Shown: in pieces, positions 5,453 through 7,382 of the stretch
Numbering within the stretch: the first letter of the stretch is position 1
How the letters are laid out: each line of letters starts with the position of its first letter
NCBI GenBank assembly: GCA_904393855.1
Contig: CAJFNE010000092.1
Coordinates: 1-7,382, forward strand
DNA: 7,382 nt
Direction: 5' to 3'
DNA from: an uncultured Oscillibacter sp.
Lineage (GTDB): Bacteria; Bacillota; Clostridia; Oscillospirales; Oscillospiraceae
The notes under the pieces: model-generated
What the model was told of the DNA's origin: nothing
Seen by the model: only the letters and a program-made list of their open reading frames with translations
Database searches by the model: none
Position numbers and translations under genes: made by a program

Positions 5453-6502
5453 TTACTCCGCATCCTGAAGGGCATCATAACCCTCCTCGCCGGTACGGAC
5501 TTTGATCACGTTTTCCACGTTGTAAATGAAGATCTTACCGTCTCCGATGCTGCCGGTGTAAAGCACTTTTCGGGCGGTATCCACCACCAGGGACACCGGC
5601 AGTTTGCTGATAACGATAGACACCTGGATGCTGGGCAGCATGGTGGCTTCCACTCTGGCGCCGCGGAAATAGCCTTCCGTCTTGCCCCGCTGCTCGCCGC
5701 AGCCCATCACGTTGGTGGCGGTCATGCCGGTGATGCCGATGTCAAACATGGCCCGCTTCAAGGTATCGAAACGCTCCATCTTGCAGAGGATGTACACACG
5801 GGTCATCTTGATGCCTCCGGTGCTGACCGGCTCCGCCGCGCTGGGAGATTCCTCCACAGGGATAGCCTCCTGGACAGGAACAGCCTTGGAGGCGGCAGAA
5901 GGAGCAGCGGCGGCGCTGTCGGGGGTGTCATCGTAGGCAAAGGCAAAGCCGCCGTAAGCGGACGGCAGGCCGTGCTCCGTGATGTCCAGGCCCTTGATTT
6001 CCTCCTCCGGAGAGACCCGCAGGCCCACCGTATGCTTGAGCAGCTGGAAAACGATGGTGATGGCAGCGATGGTCCAGGCGGCTGTGGACAGCACCCCCAA
6101 ACACTGGACGCCCAGCATGCTGAACCCGCCGCCGTAGAACAAGCCTCCGTCCACCGCGAACAGGCCCACCATCAGTGTGCCCGCGGCGCCGCAGACGCCG
6201 TGGACCGAGATGGCACCCACCGGGTCATCGATTTTCAGCACGGAATCGAAGAAATTCACAGAGATGGGCAGCAGGAAGCCGGCCACGATGCCGATGATAG
6301 CGGCGCCGCCGATGGACACCGCGTCACACCCGGCGGTGATGGCCACCAGGCCGGCCAGAGCGGCGTTCAGCGTCATGCCCACGTCCGGCTTCTTGTAGCG
6401 CAGCCAGGTGTAGAGCATGGTCACGCAGCTGGCCACGGCGGCAGCCATATTGGTGTTGACAAAGATCAGGCCAGCGGAGACCAGCGTGTCGTCCCCCGTC
6501 AT
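5453..6502 (-). CDS. Second fragment: Amt C-terminal half plus PII (GlnK-type) domain
   Basis: The frame is open from just after the TAG (6541); the first ATG is at 6502. Before that Met lie the codons for FCWFGFNGAS, which supply the second Phe of the Amt gate and the substrate-site Ser. In the 349 residues from Met6502: Amt membrane helices to about 157, with pore His101 in ISVHGVCGAAGT (E. coli AmtB His318), and the Amt tail GLRVSPEEEIKGLDITEHG (160-178). An Ala/Pro/Ser-rich linker follows (about 190-230). The PII domain (233-349) opens MTRVYILCKMERF and contains DIGITGMTATNV. Its T-loop is GCGEQRGKTEGYFRGARV, and its ATP site includes IGDGKIF and KVRTGEE. The T-loop Arg that plugs the AmtB pore in E. 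coli GlnK (Arg47) is kept in YFRG, while the uridylylated Tyr51 is Val. PII senses ATP/ADP and 2-oxoglutarate. Confidence 0.85.
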   Translation of the reverse strand: MTGDDTLVSAGLIFVNTNMAAAVASCVTMLYTWLRYKKPDVGMTLNAALAGLVAITAGCDAVSIGGAAIIGIVAGFLLPISVNFFDSVLKIDDPVGAISVHGVCGAAGTLMVGLFAVDGGLFYGGGFSMLGVQCLGVLSTAAWTIAAITIVFQLLKHTVGLRVSPEEEIKGLDITEHGLPSAYGGFAFAYDDTPDSAAAAPSAASKAVPVQEAIPVEESPSAAEPVSTGGIKMTRVYILCKMERFDTLKRAMFDIGITGMTATNVMGCGEQRGKTEGYFRGARVEATMLPSIQVSIVISKLPVSLVVDTARKVLYTGSIGDGKIFIYNVENVIKVRTGEEGYDALQDAE

Positions 6503-6541
6503 GGAGACGGTGGATGCGCCGTTGAAGCCGAACCAGCAAAA

Positions 6542-7171
6542 CTACAGGATAAATACGCCCAGAGCGCCCAAGGACAGGTTGTGGCCCAAGATGGCCCGGG
6601 GCTTACCCGCCTCGTCGTACTTGCCTATCCGGGGGCCAAGGGTGGCGGCGCCGATGCAGGCGCAGATACCGCCCACCATATGGACCGCCGTGGAACCGGC
6701 AAAGTCATGGAAGCCCAAACCGCTGAGCCACCCACCGCCCCAAATCCAGTGGCCGGACACGGGGTAGATGAAAGCGGAGATGCAGAAGGAGTAGATGCAA
6801 TAGGAGATGAATTTCGTCCGCTCCGCCATGGAGCCAGAGACGATGGTGGCGGACGTAGCGCAGAAGACCGTCTGGAAAATCAGATAGGCAAACAGGGGCA
6901 CGCCCTCCGGCAGGATCGCAGAGTAGTCTCCTCGAACCATGGGATCAAGCCCGCCGATCAGCGCCCCGCCTCCGGCAAACATCAGTCCAAAGCCCAGCAG
7001 CCAGTAGGTGGGAGTGCCAATGCAAAAGTCCATCAGATTTTTCATAAGGATATTGCCGGTGTTCTTGGCCCGCGTGAAGCCAGCCTCACACATAGCGAAG
7101 CCTGCCTGCATCAAAAAAACAAGAGCGGCACCCACAAGGACCCATATCGTATTGACAGCTGAATACATCAT
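6542..7171 (-). CDS. First fragment: N-terminal half of ammonium transporter Amt
   Basis: Codons 1-209 before the amber stop. Two ATGs lie side by side (7171 and 7168) behind GGGGAGGG; the second is better spaced (about 7 nt). The frame is open farther upstream, but that region lies in the leader hairpin and has no site. There is no cleaved signal peptide: TM1 starts at once (IWVLVGAALVFLMQAGFAM). Amt hallmarks seen: CEAGFTRAKNTGNILMKN, FQTVFCATSA with the outer Phe gate (Phe103), SGSMAERTKF, and HWIWGGGWL with Trp144 (AmtB Trp148). DFAGSTAVHMVGG carries Asp156 and pore His164 (AmtB Asp160, His168). The fragment ends LGALGVFIL, in the middle of the fifth membrane segment. Alone it lacks the second pore His, half the pseudo-symmetric channel and PII, so no transport is expected. 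Confidence 0.85.
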   Translation of the reverse strand: MMYSAVNTIWVLVGAALVFLMQAGFAMCEAGFTRAKNTGNILMKNLMDFCIGTPTYWLLGFGLMFAGGGALIGGLDPMVRGDYSAILPEGVPLFAYLIFQTVFCATSATIVSGSMAERTKFISYCIYSFCISAFIYPVSGHWIWGGGWLSGLGFHDFAGSTAVHMVGGICACIGAATLGPRIGKYDEAGKPRAILGHNLSLGALGVFIL

Positions 7172-7174
7172 GTT

Positions 7175-7182
7175 CCCTCCCC
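7175..7182 (-). promoter_or_regulatory. Ribosome binding site of amt
   Basis: GGGGAGGG on the minus strand precedes the tandem ATGs. Spacing from GGAGG is about 4 nt to the ATG at 7171 and 7 nt to the ATG at 7168, so the second Met is slightly favoured. This is the best Shine-Dalgarno near the Amt N-terminus. Confidence 0.65.
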
Positions 7183-7233
7183 AAATCACTGTGGGCGGCG
7201 ACCGCGCGTCACGCCGCGCCTTGGAATAAATAC

Positions 7234-7274
7234 GGCAAGGGCGTCTGTGAGATGGTCTCACAGGCGCCCTTGCC
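7234..7274 (-). promoter_or_regulatory. Long 5'-leader hairpin of amt, possible attenuator
   Basis: GGCAAGGGCG pairs perfectly with CGCCCTTGCC (10 bp). After one C-A mismatch (in the minus-strand RNA), CTGTGAGA pairs with TCTCACAG (8 bp) around a CCA loop. On the minus strand GTATTTATTCC follows. It lies only about 6 nt after the predicted transcription start and about 50 nt before the ribosome binding site, so it is inside the amt leader. It could be an attenuator or a stabilising 5' hairpin. I do not recognise a known riboswitch class or a paired ANTAR-target motif. Confidence 0.5.
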
Positions 7275-7286
7275 TTCGATACAAAA

Positions 7287-7316
7287 ACTATATCACAGAG
7301 AAAGAAACTGCGTCAA
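7287..7316 (-). promoter_or_regulatory. Sigma-A-like promoter of amt-PII
   Basis: On the minus strand TTGACG (7316-7311, 5 of 6) and TATAGT (7292-7287, 5 of 6) are 18 bp apart, with TGA just before the -10 box giving an extended TGnTATAGT. Transcription would start near 7280, leaving a leader of about 110 nt. Farther upstream (7317-7382) the DNA turns AT-rich and holds no gene. Confidence 0.65.
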
Positions 7317-7340
7317 GGCACGTTCTCCACAAGAAAATTG

Positions 7341-7368
7341 CCGAATTGTCCAAAAACTTATCCGAATT
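7341..7368. repeat. Two direct CCGAATT copies upstream of the amt promoter
   Basis: CCGAATT occurs at 7341-7347 and 7362-7368, exactly 21 bp apart (two helical turns), in the AT-rich region about 25-50 bp upstream of the amt -35 box. This would suit a regulator binding one face of the DNA. Two 7-mers can recur by chance, and no known GlnR/TnrA-type box was recognised. Confidence 0.3.
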
Positions 7369-7382
7369 TTATATAATTTACC

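Larger units (their letters stand above)
5453..7171 (-). pseudogene. amt: Ammonium transporter-PII fusion gene interrupted by one amber codon
   Basis: One continuous frame of 573 codons runs from ATG 7171 (or 7168) to TAA 5455-5453, broken only by TAG at 6544-6542 (codon 210). The codon context is GTA TTT ATC CTG TAG TTT TGC TGG TTC GGC. Amt proteins often read LW-F-x-WFGFN here, so a single G-to-A change of TGG (Trp) to TAG explains it. Both sides keep full Amt and PII conservation, with no other stop, frameshift or drift, which argues for a very fresh lesion or a base-call error. No ribosome binding site precedes the first Met after the stop (6502), so independent translation of the second half is unlikely. 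If read through, the product is a 572-residue inner-membrane NH4+/NH3 channel with its own PII regulator. As written it would give a truncated, non-functional protein. Confidence 0.8.

Noticed and set aside
6542..6544. Pyrrolysine or selenocysteine insertion at the interrupted Amt codon
   Set aside because: TAG is not a selenocysteine codon, pyrrolysine is essentially confined to methylamine methyltransferases, and Trp-to-stop by one base change is simpler. Kept only as a remote option under the amber finding.
5429..7162. A 577-codon plus-strand frame opposite the whole amt-PII gene
   Set aside because: Its translation is His/Gly/Asp-rich with no recognisable domain, and the opposite strand carries strong Amt and PII conservation. 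It is an antisense shadow.
6542..7261. Amt start at 7261 instead of 7171/7168
   Set aside because: The extra 30 residues are Arg/Pro-rich, run through the leader hairpin and lack a ribosome binding site. Amt similarity begins at MYSAVNTIW.
7346..7377. Plus-strand promoter with TTGTCC and TATAAT at the right edge
   Set aside because: The boxes are 20 bp apart and no downstream gene is visible in the window; AT-rich DNA gives such -10 matches by chance.

Overview
The window is G+C-rich (about 60% by eye), densely packed and stop-poor on both strands. It carries a SpoVAE sporulation protein, strong AAGGAG-type ribosome binding sites and a PII-fused ammonium transporter. These point to a spore-forming member of the Clostridia, probably an Oscillospiraceae-type gut anaerobe; the genus is inference. 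No RNA genes, insertion sequences, CRISPR arrays or phage genes were seen.

Layout. (1) 2-265, + strand: the C-terminal end of an MreB/Mbl actin-like protein, closed by a perfect 12-bp hairpin that also serves the converging gene. (2) 330-959, - strand: a maltose/galactoside-type O-acetyltransferase. It shares a 175-bp divergent promoter region with (3) 1135-2538, + strand: a 467-residue fusion of a DUF2156 (lysyl-phosphatidylglycerol-synthase-like) domain and a GNAT acetyltransferase. (4) 4826 down to 2592, - strand: a tight four-gene unit of a polysaccharide-deacetylase-like lipoprotein, a 74-residue zinc-ribbon protein, a small two-helix membrane protein and cytidine deaminase. It ends in a hairpin shared with gene 3. 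(5) 5307-4951, - strand: a stand-alone spoVAE with its own terminator and a close match to the forespore sigma-G promoter. (6) 7171-5453, - strand: an ammonium transporter fused to a C-terminal PII (GlnK-type) domain. It is preceded by a good sigma-A-like promoter and a long 5'-leader hairpin.

The most notable point is that the Amt-PII gene is in one continuous frame but is cut by a single amber codon (TAG, 6544-6542), where Amt proteins commonly have Trp. Everything on both sides is conserved, so this is a very recent nonsense mutation, a sequence error or, less likely, recoding. The fusion would tether one PII subunit to each Amt subunit, so an Amt trimer would carry its own PII trimer.

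Functionally the window mixes nitrogen acquisition (amt-PII), cell shape and envelope (mreB, deacetylase lipoprotein, DUF2156-GNAT), pyrimidine salvage (cdd) and sporulation (spoVAE). Apart from the four-gene unit, the genes look independently transcribed. I found no convincing new multi-gene system.
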